From: Dromiciops gliroides
Lineage: Eukaryota > Chordata > Mammalia > Microbiotheria > Microbiotheriidae
NCBI RefSeq assembly: GCF_019393635.1
Contig: NC_057863.1
Location: forward strand, 640,823,806-640,887,805
Direction of reading: 5' to 3'
DNA length: 64,000 nt
Under the pieces are notes generated by a model. That model searched no databases. It was not told the DNA's origin and worked only from the letters and a program-made list of their open reading frames with translations. Position numbers and translations under genes: made by a program. Shown in pieces: positions 9,317 through 18,862 of the stretch. Position 1 is the first letter of the stretch. The number at the start of each line of letters is the position of its first letter.

Positions 9317-9716
9317 TTAGGTGGGTCAGTGGATAAAGTGCTCCCCTTGGGATCAATAAAGCCAGAATTCCAATTCTACCTCAGACACTGACTAGCTATG
9401 TGACCCTAGGCAAGTCATTTCACCTCTGCCTCAGTTTCCTCATCTGTAAAGTGGGTTCAATAATATCACCTACCTCACAGGATTCTTGCTGGGAGCTAAT
9501 CAAATCACTCAATATATGTAAAACACTTTGCAAAAAACCTTAAGGGGCAGCTAGATGGCGCAGTGGATAGAGCACCGGCCCTGGAGTCAGGAGTACCTGA
9601 GTTCAAATCCGGCCTCAGACACTTAATACTTAACTAGCTGTGTGACCCTGGGCAAGTCACTTAACCCCAATTGCCTCACTAAAAAAAAAAAAAACACCTT
9701 AAAGCCCTATATTAAT
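9317..9716 (+). repeat. MIR/THER SINE split by WSINE1
   Basis: Complete MIR-like path: gtcagtggataaagtgc, ctagctatgtgaccctaggcaagtcatt, tgcctcagtttcctcatctgtaaag, tatcacctacctcacagg, gtaaaacactttgcaaa, then the SINE at 9544-9695, then accttaaagccctatattaatgttagctg. Confidence 0.8.
9544..9695 (+). mobile_element. WSINE1-type SINE, type B
   Basis: ggggcagctagatggcgcagtggatagagcacc ... cctcactaaaa; inserted in the MIR-like element, with accttaa on both sides as a short target duplication. Confidence 0.9.
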
Positions 9717-9727
9717 GTTAGCTGAAG

Positions 9728-9935
9728 AGGGACAAGATCATATAACAGGAAGAGCTCAGACTATAAAGTCAGAGGACTTGAATTCAAATCCTGTCTCTGT
9801 CATATACTACCTCTGTGATCTTGGGCAAGTCACTTAACTTCTCAGGCCCTCAGTTTCCTTATCTGTAAAATGAGAGGGTTAGACTGCATAGCTTCCAAGA
9901 TCCTTGCCAGCTCCATATCTAGGATTAAACTCTAT
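9728..9935 (+). repeat. MIR/THER-type SINE
   Basis: aagtcagaggacttgaattcaaatcctg, gtgatcttgggcaagtcacttaac, cctcagtttccttatctg, ending ttgccagctccatatctaggatt. Confidence 0.75.
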
Positions 9936-10485
9936 GAATCCGAACCAACAATGCTAATGTCTAGTATACTCACTGAGAGCAAAAAGAGAGGCCCTCAAGA
10001 GAAAGATAACAGCAGACCCTAAGCTTCACCACCAGACTGCTGCGGCAGGAGAAATGTCTCCCACTATATTGGGGGAGGAGATAGATAACGTAGAATGTGG
10101 TGATCACTCCCCTGACAGCACTATTTGGAGGCTGGGTGTGGAGAAAGCCTACTACCTGCTTATTAACCTTTCCATGATGTCTTAATTAAATGCCGTTTGG
10201 CTTTTGCACTCCATGCATTTTTTGTATGGTCTGAATAGAGATGACCAATCATCATTGGTGGGCAAGAATCATGATTTAAATAGCTGATGGCCCAAAACAG
10301 AAAACTGAACTGGAGAAACACAGAGGGGCTGCAGAATTAAGTGAATATCCATTAAGTCCAGGGCTACCCTGATTCAGAGGAATCTCTTTAACTGCGTTTG
10401 GCCACATTACATTTTCTCATCAAAAAAGGAAGGAGGGAAGGGAATGGAAGGGAAGGTTACTTCTTAACTGATTAAAGAGACATTA
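9936..10485. other. Repeat-free AT-rich block, candidate regulatory element
   Basis: No repeat recognised. Between 10140 and 10420 the sequence has a TTAATTAA-like homeodomain core (10183-10190 region), ccatgcat, and a CCAAT-CATC-ATTGG inverted pair at 10245-10258. It could be a conserved non-coding element; this is inference from sequence texture only. Confidence 0.35.
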
Positions 10486-10488
10486 CCT

Positions 10489-10644
10489 TGGGGGGCAGCT
10501 AGGTGGCACAGTGGATAAAGCACCGGCCCTGGACTCAGGAGTTCCTGAGTTCAAATCTGGCCTCAGACACTTGACACTTACCAGCTGTGTGACCTTGGGC
10601 AAGTCACTTAACCCCAATTGCCCTGCCCAAAAAAAAAAAGAGAG
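10489..10644 (+). mobile_element. WSINE1-type SINE, type A
   Basis: ggcagctaggtggcacagtggataaagcaccgg ... ttgccctgcccaaaaaaaa. Target duplication agagacattacct at 10476-10488 and 10645-10657. Confidence 0.92.
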
Positions 10645-10794
10645 AGAGACATTACCTAATTTTTATCAAATTCACAACAATAATATGATGAAAATCTCAA
10701 GGTTTTCTAGCTGACAAATCAAGTCAGTGTCTCAGTGTTTATTAGGCAGGCACTTTTAAGGTCATAGGTTTTCAATATCATCTACTTCTGCTCC

Positions 10795-11025
10795 TTCATT
10801 TTATAGATAAGGACAATGAGACCAGACTGGTTAAGGGAGTTCAATGAAATATAAGCTCCTTGGGAACAGGATCTGGTTTTGATTTGTCTTTGAATCCCCC
10901 AGTGCCTAGCATAGTACCTTAGACATAGTAGGTGTTTCCTGATCAGATTGAATTCAGTGGCTTACCCAAAGTCTAAACCAGGATTTAAACCCAGTTCTTC
11001 ACCCTCCAAATCCCATGCTCTTCTG
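10795..11025 (-). repeat. MIR fragment split by an L2 3' end
   Basis: 10795-10840 and 10957-11025 read as one reversed MIR (tttatagataaggacaatgag ... ggcttacccaaagtctaaaccaggatttaaacc). Between them, 10842-10955 is an L2 3' end (ataagctccttgggaacagg ... gacatagtaggtgtttcctg) in forward orientation. Confidence 0.55.
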
Positions 11026-11139
11026 TCTATGTGTACATTTTAGGCACTTGTACAACAAGGCCTTAACTCCCATGACCTACTTCTCTATACCACTTCAGCC
11101 AAACACAGAGATGGCCATACCCTCGATTTCACCATCACC

Positions 11140-11297
11140 TCCATTGCCACTCATTTTGACCTTTGTCTTGCCACCAGACTTCAGTGACTCTGCAGGAAGG
11201 AGGCTGATGACTTTGCACAGCTCTGCCTCACTTAAATCCAATTCACTCACCTGATGTTGTTGGTCCTCTTCAGGAATGAAGGACAAACAACAACAAC
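11140..11297 (+). mobile_element. RTE-tailed CORE-SINE, 3' portion
   Basis: tttgtcttgccaccagacttcagtgactctg, tgatgactttgcacagctctgcctcactt, ending gaaggacaaacaacaacaacc. Same family as 2562-2767. Confidence 0.75.
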
Positions 11298-11299
11298 CT

Positions 11300-12050
11300 A
11301 TAAGTGTTCCCCAGCCATACTTTGAGATTCCCCTATATGTTGACAACCTCCTATTTTTCCATCTCTCCCTATGCCTCTCCCCTCCTAAAACTATTCTTTA
11401 TCCTCATCAGGACTTTCAATCCCTCCCTGCTTCAGTACTTTTTCCTAGCCATCACTCCTGCTTTGACTTTCTTTTTTCTTCCTAATCTCAATCCCATAGC
11501 TAACCAGTTTAACATTGTTTTCTCCTCTACTCTTACATAAAACCCTCTCTGAGCTAACTTCCTCAACTCTCACTTGTATTGCCAAGTCAGGTCTCTAGAC
11601 AGTAACTACTTACTAATTCCCTCAAGGTTATTCAAAAGATTTCTTAGAATACTCATTTGTCTCAGTTCATTAAAGAATAAACACAAAGGAAATAGAGGTG
11701 CCATGTGCTTGTGGACACATGGCAGCCAGGTAGGAGACAAGGCAACTGCCCTTCCCCTTCAGTTCAAGCCTTGAGGCTTATCACCTTCCACACTGATGGA
11801 GAAACAGTGATATAGTTTCATTTTTTCTTGGGAAAGGTTCTGTTTGCTCTCAGTATATATCTCTCTGCTTCCAGCAGGACACGTTGTCTCCTACTGATCC
11901 ACTTGTTGGAGAATGGAGGAAAGAAAGGAGAAAGAGCAAAAAAACTCTCTTCACTCCCTCTTTAAGGTTGTTCCCTTTTGGTGGTTGGCTCTAAATATAT
12001 GGCTCTCTATTCAACCAACTCATTGCTCAAACAACTTGCTTTTTTATCAA
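11300..12050. other. Pyrimidine-biased non-coding stretch
   Basis: The part 11310-11560 is C/T-rich and weakly resembles LINE coding sequence but I cannot align it to a known RT motif. No gene or RNA is seen in the remainder. Confidence 0.3.
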
Positions 12051-12065
12051 TAATCTATGAGGTAG

Positions 12066-12225
12066 GGGGCAGCTAGGTGGCACAGTGGATAAAGCACTGG
12101 CCCTGGATTCAGGAGGACCTGAGTTCAAATCCGGCCTCAGACACTTGACATTTATTAGCTGTGTGACCCTGGGCAAGTCACTTAACCCCTATTGCCCCGC
12201 AAAAAACAAAACAAACAAACAAAAA
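12066..12225 (+). mobile_element. WSINE1-type SINE, type A
   Basis: gataaagcactgg, gattcagg, ttgacat, cattgccccgc and a CAAA-rich tail. Target duplication aatctatga at 12052-12060 and 12226-12234. Confidence 0.92.
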
Positions 12226-12234
12226 AATCTATGA

Positions 12235-12720
12235 AACACAACATGGTCTTCTCAGAAACAAGATCTTTCCTGTGTGTCAGTATCTGCCTTTCATCCACTG
12301 GCCCAGAGTCTTATGCTCCTTTCAAATTAATAAATCACCACATCATGATGAGGTTATAGGAAGCTCCCTTAATACTTAGTTTATTCTGTTGATTAAGTAA
12401 TTTATGAGAGAGTGTTAAACCCCCTCCCTTTTACTCTCTCCTAAGTTAAGTTATTTGCTGGGAAGCAAATAACTGGAGTGCTTTTGACAAAGTCCAGTTA
12501 AAAATTCTGGATAGCTCTCTTGACCTGGAGAGGTTCAAACATTGTCCTTTTCTAGAGAGTGCAGAAAAGTTCTTGTGGCACAGTTCACAAACAAATGAGA
12601 AATAAATATTTTTCTACATTCCCAAATACATGGTGATATAAATTGGTAAAGAAATATTGTTTTACAAAATTCTTATGGGTTACTGCCTGTCTTTGGTGCT
12701 TGCAAAATGACTTTCCTCAA
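12235..12720. other. Non-coding stretch, nothing recognised
   Basis: AT-rich, with no ORF, RNA or repeat that I can name. Confidence 0.3.
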
Positions 12721-12721
12721 A

Positions 12722-12779
12722 CTAATAAATAGATAGATAGATACATGGATGAATGGATTGATGAATGGATGGGTGGGTG

Positions 12780-12840
<61 letters not shown>
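12722..12840 (+). repeat. (GATA)n / (GGAT)n microsatellite
   Basis: Degenerate GATA/GATG/GGTG units to 12778, then about 15 perfect GATA units to 12840, directly abutting the T tail of a reversed SINE. Confidence 0.95.
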
Positions 12841-12841
<1 letters not shown>

Positions 12842-12842
<1 letters not shown>

Positions 12843-12990
12843 TTTTTTTTTTTTGCGGGGCAATGGGGGTTAAGTGACTTGCCCAGGGTCACACAGCTGG
12901 TAAGTGTCAAGTGTCTGAGGCCAGATTTAAACTCAGGTACTCCTGAATCCAGGGCCGGTGCTTTATCCACTGCGCCACCTAGCCGCCCCA
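12842..12990 (-). mobile_element. WSINE1-type SINE, type A
   Basis: T12 tail, gcggggcaatgggggttaag, tcaagtgtctg, gaatccaggg, head gccacctagccgcccc. Both flanks are atagatagat, so it inserted into a GATA array, with atagatagatttt on the right side. Confidence 0.93.
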
Positions 12991-13199
12991 ATAGATAGAT
13001 TTTAATGAAGAAATGAAAAGGAAAAGAGAGAATGAAAGAAATAACATTTTTTTAAAGGGGTGGGGGAAATGAAACCTCCCTTCTCGGATGGTCACTTCCC
13101 AGCTCATAGAACATGTGGGGCTCTCTTCTAGGGATTAAGACTCTAGGGTCAATTATGAATCACGCTCTTCTTCAGATAAGAAACCAACTGTCTGTCCTG

Positions 13200-13340
13200 G
13201 GGGCAGCTAGATGGCGCAGTGGATAGAGCACCGGCCCTGGAGTCAGGAGTACCTGAGTTCAAATCTGACCTCAGACACTTACTAGCTGTGTGAACCTGGG
13301 CAAGTCACTTAACCCCAATTGCCTCACTAAAAAAAAATAA
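13200..13340 (+). mobile_element. WSINE1-type SINE, type B
   Basis: ggggcagctagatggcgcagtggatagagc ... gcctcactaaaaaaaaa. Partial target repeat: actgtctgtcctggg before, actgtcctggg after. The ttaacactt segment is deleted (cacttactagc only). Confidence 0.9.
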
Positions 13341-13344
13341 AAAG

Positions 13345-14064
13345 AAACCTACTGTCCTGGGTGAAAATTTTTCCACGATTCTCTTTAAAATATTGGGTGT
13401 TCCAAATGGAGATCTGGTCAAAACATCTCTAGGCATCCCTTTCCAAACAGAGCATACCAACATGTCTCCAGAGATCTCTTTCACATAAAAAGGATCCTAC
13501 TGAAGGATCAGGCAAAAATGTCCTCAATCTTTTCACCAAACATAGGTCACTGGAGATTTCCCCAAAGAATCCTATAAATGAGCAAGGTAATCCAAATGGA
13601 AATTCTAATTTACCTCTCACTAAGACAAGCAGGTTAAGTTAAAAAAGAAAATATCCATATTTCTGAAAATATACCCCAAAAAAGAATTAAGCCCTTGGGG
13701 TTGATTATTCAGGGTTTCTAGGCCAGCAGGCAAACTTTATACTATAGATCTACAGAGCCATACAAATGTCAGACAAATGATCTAGACTCATGTCACAATA
13801 AGGCAAGGAGTCTGGGTCTTCTTAAAATTTAAAAAGAGAGAAGGAGAATGAACGTTTAAAAGCCCTTATAATGGGCTCTACGTAAATTAAAGTAGTTGGG
13901 TGATCTGAAAAGGGTAGAGCAATGAAACGGATATCAGCATACAGGCATTCAAGGAAGTGAGTTATCTCAAATGAACTGGTCTGATTTATAAAGAAAGGAA
14001 CAGAATATACACTATTCAATTACAGTCTAAAACAAAAGAGAAAAGAATGCTCATTTTTCTTCTA
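13345..14064. other. Non-coding AT-rich stretch
   Basis: No gene or repeat recognised. Two phrases of the type aatggaaattctaat/ccaaatggagatc recur but without clear structure. Confidence 0.3.
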
Positions 14065-14520
14065 GTACAGGGTTCGCCAAACTACAACCCACGGGCCAAA
14101 TACAGCCAGTCATTTGTTTTTGCATGGCCCATGAGATAAGAATGGTTTTAAATTTCTTAATGGGTGAAAAAATCCAAAGAAGAATAATATTTTGAGACAT
14201 AAATTTATATGAAATTCAAATTTCAGAGTCTACAGATAAAGTATTATTTGGATCACAGCCATGCTCGTTAGTTTATGTATTGTCTACTGCTGTCAACCAC
14301 TATTGACTTTGGAAATTAGCTTTTGCTGCAGACTTGATAATGTTTCTTAATGAATTCAACCTAAAATTATAAAATTATAAGGTAAAACAATGCTTAAATT
14401 TGAAATATACCATGTTAAAGTCAATTAGTCATTAACTAGTGTTTGTATCACAAGTAACATCAAGCTGCTTTATCTACTTCCTGTGCTGTGAAAAGTTAAA
14501 AACATGAACCAAACACTTTG

Positions 14521-14862
14521 GCAACAGATGTCTTATCTGAACTCAAACTACAGTTCCAACAGTGTTTTTCAGACCCTGAAGCAAGTGCAAAAGAAATTTC
14601 CACATTTAAAAATCCATGTAGGGCAGCTAGATGGCGCAGTGGAGAGAGCACCGGCCCTGGAGTCAGGAGTACCTGAGTTCAAATCCAGCCTCAGACACTT
14701 AACACTTACTAGCTGTGTGACCCTGGGCAAGTCACTTAACCCCAATTGCCTCACTAAAAAAAAAAAAAAGAAAGAAAAAAAAAATCCATGTAACTGCACA
14801 ATTGAGAAACTTCTGCCTAACCTTCGAATAGAAGTTATTAATCTACAATGTTGTTTATTTTT
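14521..14862 (+). pseudogene. hAT transposase C-terminal fragment, split by SINE
   Basis: Reading in one frame from 14521 gives a segment ATDVLSELKLQFQQCFSD, continuing to ...AKEISTFKNP. Skipping the SINE at 14621-14779, the same frame resumes as CNCTIEKLLPNLRIEVINLQ. The 'NPF.C.ve..P...qlElidLQ' pattern is characteristic of the hAT transposase C-terminal part also seen in domesticated relatives such as GTF2IRD2 and ZBED5-like proteins. The fragment has no start, no dimerisation domain beyond this and is interrupted, so it is dead. Confidence 0.65.
14621..14779 (+). mobile_element. WSINE1-type SINE, type B, inside hAT remnant
   Basis: gggcagctagatggcgcagtggagagagcacc ... cctcactaaaaaaaaa with a mixed A/G tail. 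Target duplication aaaaatccatgta at 14608-14620 and 14780-14792. Confidence 0.93.
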
Positions 14863-14864
14863 CG

Positions 14865-15030
14865 AGGAGGACCAATGACATCACGGGGTGATGTCTTGAC
14901 TTGTGAGTGAATTAGATTTAAGTGAGGCAGAGTTGCACAAAGTCATCAGCCCCACTCTCTCTTTCAGAGTCATCAAAGTCCAGTGGCAAGTCAGGATGAC
15001 TGGCAATGGCCCAGGATGCTGTGGGTGACC
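14865..15030 (-). mobile_element. RTE-tailed CORE-SINE fragment
   Basis: ttcgaggaggaccaatgacatcacggggtgatgtcttgac ... ccagtggcaagtcaggatgactgg, reversed; tRNA head absent. Confidence 0.7.
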
Positions 15031-15059
15031 TTGGTCTCTTAAATGTCTGACCAAGCTTT

Positions 15060-15300
15060 TCGTTCCTTTCCCACTTCATCCATAACTCACCTGAAGCTGC
15101 CCTCTCCCAGTTCCCAATAATCTCTTCATTATCAAATCTGATGGTATTTTCTTAGTCCTCATCTCTCTTGATGCCTCTGCAGCATTTGATACCATTGACC
15201 AACCATTGCCGCTTCTCCCGTACACTCTCTCTTCTTTATTTTTAGGACATAACTCTCTCTTGGTTCTTACCACTGATGCCCCATGTCCCTATTCCTTGCC
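15060..15300 (+). pseudogene. L2 LINE reverse transcriptase fragment
   Basis: A frame reads DGIFLVLISLDASAAFDTID, corresponding to the RT palm motif 'LLDLSAAFDTVDH' of L2/CR1-clade LINEs, and continues in part as FLGHNSLLVLT. Stop codons and frame changes follow. A dead genomic fragment of the L2 ORF2. Confidence 0.6.
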
Positions 15301-15445
15301 ATTCACCCAACCTGTCACTCTTCTCTCTTCACTAGAGGGGGCACAAAGTAGTCCACAGGAAACCTTCTAACCTCCTAACCTGGGCTGACTTCAGCCCAGA
15401 TGGCTATGGTTACCTTCGTATCCGCCTAACCTTCTTGCCAATAGA

Positions 15446-15682
15446 GAGGCAGCTAGATGACCCAGTGGATAAAGCCTAGAGTCGGGAAGCTCTAAGTTCA
15501 AATCCAACCCCACTTATTAACTGTGTGAACAAGTCATTTCTGACTCAGTTTCTTCAACTATGAAATTGGGATAATAATAGCACCTATCTGGCAGGATTAT
15601 TGTGAGGACAAATGTGTTAATATTTGTAAAGCACTTAGCACAGAGTCTGGCATATAGTAGGCCATTAATAAATGCTTTTTCC
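15446..15682 (+). repeat. MIR/THER SINE, near full length
   Basis: gaggcagctagatgacccagtggataaagc, ...ataatagcacctatctggcagg..., ...gtaaagcacttagcacagagtctggcatatagtagg..., ending aataaatgcttttt. Confidence 0.8.
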
Positions 15683-15683
15683 G

Positions 15684-15850
15684 GGGTGGCTAGGTGGCAC
15701 AGTGGATAAAGCACCAGCCCTGGATTCAGGAGTTCCTGAGTTCAAATCTGGCCTCAGACACTTGACACTTACTAGCTGTGTGACCTTGGGCAAGTCACTT
15801 AACCCCCATTGCCCCACAAAAAACAAAAAACAAAACTAAATAAATAAATA
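15684..15850 (+). mobile_element. WSINE1-type SINE, type A
   Basis: ggggtggctaggtggcacagtggataaagc ... cattgccccacaaaaaac and an AAAT-rich tail. Target duplication aataaatgctttttcc/aataaatgcttattcc at 15667-15682 and 15851-15866, i.e. it landed in the 3' end of the preceding MIR. Confidence 0.9.
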
Positions 15851-15869
15851 AATAAATGCTTATTCCATT

Positions 15870-16228
15870 CCAATATCCCCTAGCCTAGCTCAGCATATGG
15901 AACACCAACATTACTCGAATCCTAAGGCTCATATCTCCCCTTCCCAAATGCCATGGGCCCAGGCCCCTCCTAGACCCCAGCTGGGAGGTAGAGGTGGCCA
16001 CCCATACTACTTTGAAGACCAACTAGAATCCTTGTGGTAATAGAGAAGCCCACTGAGCCTTACCATTTTTACCCTGGAATGACATCCTGCAGGCCTCCAG
16101 CCTTTTCCATCTTCCCTGCCACTGATAACTCACATCCCTCACCTTTGCTATGCCCTCTGGTACTGTACTGTAAGGACCCCTAGGCCTTCCCATCTGTCCT
16201 GCCACTGAACTCACTCCTGTGTTCTATG
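15870..16228. other. Unclassified non-coding DNA
   Basis: No gene recognised. It contains an imperfect duplicated phrase around cttcccatctgtcctgccactgaactcac (16185) and ccatcttccctgccactgataactcac (16105). Confidence 0.3.
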
Positions 16229-16345
16229 TTCCCCAGTAAAAACAGGAACTTTCTTGAAGCAAGGACTATCTCCCTTTCCTTTTTGTATCCCTGGCAACCA
16301 GCACTTAGTAAGTACCTGATAAATTCTATTTTGATTCATTCATTG
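16229..16345 (+). repeat. L2 LINE 3' end
   Basis: aggaactttcttgaagcaaggactatctcc ... cagcacttagtaagtacctgataaatt with attcattcattg terminus. Confidence 0.6.
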
Positions 16346-16384
16346 CTGAGCTCACCTACTGTATGTCACACACATACACTCCAA

Positions 16385-16700
16385 ATCCAGAAAAAAAAAA
16401 AGAACTATGGAATATGGATGCATATTGAACCATACTGTTTCTTTTGGTTTGGGTCCTGTTGTTTTTCTTTTTTGAGGTTTTTACTTTTTGCTCTGATTCT
16501 TCTCTTATGACTAATGCAAAAATATGTTTAATGTGATGTACATATATAACCTATATCAGATTGCTTACTGTCTTGGGGAGTGGGGGAGAGAGGGGAGAGA
16601 GAGAAAAATTTGAAACTAGAAATCTTATAAAAACAAATGTTGAAAACTATCTCTACATGTAAGTGGAAAATAATAAAATACTTTTATAATTTAAAAATAC
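16385..16700 (+). mobile_element. L1 3' end (marsupial type)
   Basis: Typical marsupial L1 3' UTR: tatgactaatgcaaaaatatgtttaatg, gtacatatataacctatatcagattgcttactgtctt, a G-rich gggagtgggggagagaggggag segment, then caaatgttgaaaactatctctacatgtaa and aataaaata polyadenylation region. Confidence 0.75.
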
Positions 16701-16710
16701 AATGAATGTT

Positions 16711-17219
16711 ACCTCTTTGGCGAAGGTACCATCACTGCAGCCGCTTGGAGTTGGCAGTTCCTGCCTCTCCTTCTCCTGACTCATCACTGTTCACTCTCAC
16801 CGAGGAATAAGTCGGTCAGGAAGCCGCTCCATTGTCATGGTATTCAAGGACCCCAATGAGATGCTTGTGGAGCCTGAAGTGGCTATTCACCCGATCCGGA
16901 TCACCCTCACCAGCCACAACATGAAGTCAGTCGAGAAGGTGTGTGCTGACCTGATTAGAAGAGCCAAACAAAAGAACCTGAAAGTAAAGGGACCTGTTCG
17001 AATGCCCACTAAGACATTTCGAATTACAACTAGAAAGTGAAGGTTCAAAGACTTGGGATCAGTTCCAGATGAGAATCTACAAACATCTTATTGATGTGCA
17101 CAGTCCTGAAATTGTGAAGCAGATCCCTTCTACAAGCATTGAACCAGGTATAGAAGTTGAAGTCACCATTGCAAATGCCTGCTCAATCATCTCTTTAAAT
17201 AAATTGATTGCAGCTATTA
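16711..17219 (+). pseudogene. RPS20: RPS20 processed pseudogene
   Basis: Retrocopy of ribosomal protein S20 mRNA (small-subunit protein uS10). The 5' UTR-like region runs 16711-16836, ATG is at 16837, and 16837-17037 encodes a close S20 match (e.g. [36 protein letters not shown]). An 11-nt deletion after codon 67 (…ITTRK) causes a shift and an immediate stop at 17038-17040. The rest of the protein continues in another frame ([34 protein letters not shown]), with one residue missing and the normal stop lost. AATAAA lies at 17198-17203, followed by an A-rich tail. No introns. Target duplication aatgaatgtt at 16701-16710 and 17561-17570. Not functional as S20. Confidence 0.95.
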
Positions 17220-17234
17220 AAAACAAAACGGGGG

Positions 17235-17401
17235 AGGGGGGAGGCAGTTAGGTGGCGTAGTGGATAGAGCACTGGCCCTGGATTCAGGAGGACCTGAGTT
17301 CAAATCTGGCCTCAGACACTTAACACTTACTAGCTGTGTGACCCTGGGCAAGTCACTTAACCCCAATTGCCTCACAAGAAAAAAAACAAAAACAAAAACA
17401 G
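17235..17401 (+). mobile_element. WSINE1-type SINE in the RPS20 tail
   Basis: ggcagttaggtggcgtagtggatagagcactgg ... caattgcctcacaagaaaaaaaacaaaaac. It lies between the RPS20 A-tail and a second SINE, within the pseudogene's outer target duplications. Confidence 0.9.
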
Positions 17402-17560
17402 GGGGCAGCTCGGTGGCGCAATGGATAGAGCATCGACCCTGGAGTCAGGAGGACCTGAGTTCAAACCCAACCTCAGACACTTGACACCTAGAAGTTGTGT
17501 GACCCTGGGCAAATCACTTAACCCCAATTGCCTCACCAAAAAACAAACAAACAAAAAAAA
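17402..17560 (+). mobile_element. Second WSINE1-type SINE in the RPS20 tail
   Basis: ggggcagctcggtggcgcaatggatagagcatcg ... cctcaccaaaaaacaaacaaac. Its A-tail directly precedes the right-hand RPS20 target duplication. Confidence 0.9.
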
Positions 17561-17640
17561 AATGAATGTTGAAAACTATCTTCACATGTAATTGGAAAAA
17601 ATGCTATTTTTAAAAAAAGAAATAAAATTCAATCTGTTTC
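17561..17640 (+). mobile_element. L1 3' terminal fragment
   Basis: aatgaatgttgaaaactatcttcacatgtaattgg then aaataaaattc. It resembles 16642-16680, so two L1 3' ends lay in tandem before RPS20 inserted. Confidence 0.65.
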
Positions 17641-18154
17641 ATTACCAGAATATTGACCAATTGTTTGTCAATTTGGAGGGAACCTGAAGAACGTATGATG
17701 ACCCATAGGAAAAAAGTTTGGGGAAGGGTTTGCAATATACAGTCCAAATTAGTGGAAAGAATGAAATCACAGATCTTCTAAAGTATTTAAGTAATCTAAA
17801 CTATTGTTTACTTTTATAAATTATGCATTAAGAATAAAAGCCATGTTGTTATTGGGTTTGGGGTTGGTTTTTTTGTTTTTGTTTTTGTCAAAGGGTAATC
17901 AACATGTCCCCTGTAACAGGATCAAGAAAGGGCTCTATCATCTTCTGCATTGAGTTCTGACAGTCTTGTATTATTCCCTTGGCACCAAGGAGAGAGAATC
18001 CCAATGCATACCCTTTGAAGAAGATAATCAATCAGCAGTCAAGGCTAGCAAAAAAAAAATGCATTATGAGTAGGTGCCAATTTCTTAGGCAATGGCTCAG
18101 GGTAAGTTACATGGGTATAAGGGAACATTCTTGTACTATAAGAAAAGAGAGACA
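17641..18154. other. Unclassified AT-rich non-coding DNA
   Basis: No gene, RNA or repeat recognised beyond a (GTTTTT) run at 17860-17888. Confidence 0.3.
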
Positions 18155-18352
18155 TCACAGTAGTGGATAGGGGAACCAGATTTGGAATAGGAAGGACCTG
18201 AATTCAAATCACATTTCCAAACCTTACTAGCTGTGTGACCCTGGGAAAGTCATTTAACTGCTCTGTTCCTCAGCCTCTTCTTCTCTAAAAGGAGAAAGTT
18301 GTACTAGATGGCTTCTGAAATCTCTTCCAGCTCTAGACTTAGGACCCTATAA
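18155..18352 (+). repeat. MIR/THER-type SINE
   Basis: aggaaggacctgaattcaaatcac, ctagctgtgtgaccctgggaaagtcattt, ...ttccagctctagacttaggaccctat. Confidence 0.75.
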
Positions 18353-18520
18353 AATGTCAAGTATTAATAATTAAGAGACCTGTGGGGAGACTTTGAATTG
18401 ATGAAGAAAGCAAAATCAGGAAAATAACATACGAATAAGCCACAGGCAAATTGGACCAAAGGATTATAGATTTAGGGCTGGAAGAGACCTGAGGAATCAC
18501 TGAGTCTAACACCTTAAAAG

Positions 18521-18576
18521 ATTTTTTTTTTTTTGCTGGGCAATGAGGGTTAAGTGACTTGCCACCTAGCTGCCCC
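18521..18576 (-). mobile_element. Ultra-short internally deleted WSINE1
   Basis: Only the T tail, ctgggcaatgagggttaagtgacttgcc, and the head acctagctgcccc remain; about 90 bp between them are gone, joined at a shared GCC. Target duplication aaaagatttttt at 18516-18527 and 18577-18588 proves it is a discrete insertion. Confidence 0.88.
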
Positions 18577-18610
18577 AAAAGATTTTTTAAAAAGGCAATA
18601 ACTAAATGAC

Positions 18611-18862
18611 TTTGTTGTTCAGTTGTGTCAGTCACCTCATGACCCTATTTGGGGTTTTCTTGGCCAAGATGGTGGATTGGTTTGCCATTTCCTTCTCCAG
18701 CTCATTTTACAGATAAGGAAACCAAGACAAACATGGTTAAATGACTTGCCCAGGGTCACATAGTAGTAAGTGTCTGAAGCTGGATTTGAACTCAGGAAGA
18801 TGAGTCTTTCTGATTCCAAGCCTCTACAGTGTCCCTATACACTAAGCCACCTTGCTGCTTGA
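18611..18862 (-). mobile_element. MAR1-type CORE-SINE with RTE-like tail
   Basis: Reversed: tttgttgttcagttgtgtcagtcac, ccctatttggggttttcttggcc, ggtttgccatttccttctcc, CORE block, head gccaccttgctgct. Near full length but diverged. Confidence 0.82.

Larger units (their letters stand above)
14065..14870 (+). mobile_element. hAT DNA transposon remnant (Charlie-like)
   Basis: Begins with a hAT-type terminal sequence cagggttcgccaaactac followed by aacccacgggccaaatacagcc and ggatcacagccatgctcgtt, wording I associate with mammalian hAT (Charlie-group) elements. A decayed transposase segment follows (separate entry), then the element is cut by a reversed RTE-tailed SINE. No right-hand terminal repeat is visible. 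Subfamily not assigned. Confidence 0.65.

Noticed and set aside
16837..17251. RPS20 as a functional gene
   Set aside because: No introns, 11-nt frameshifting deletion, early stop, lost normal stop, and flanking target duplications.
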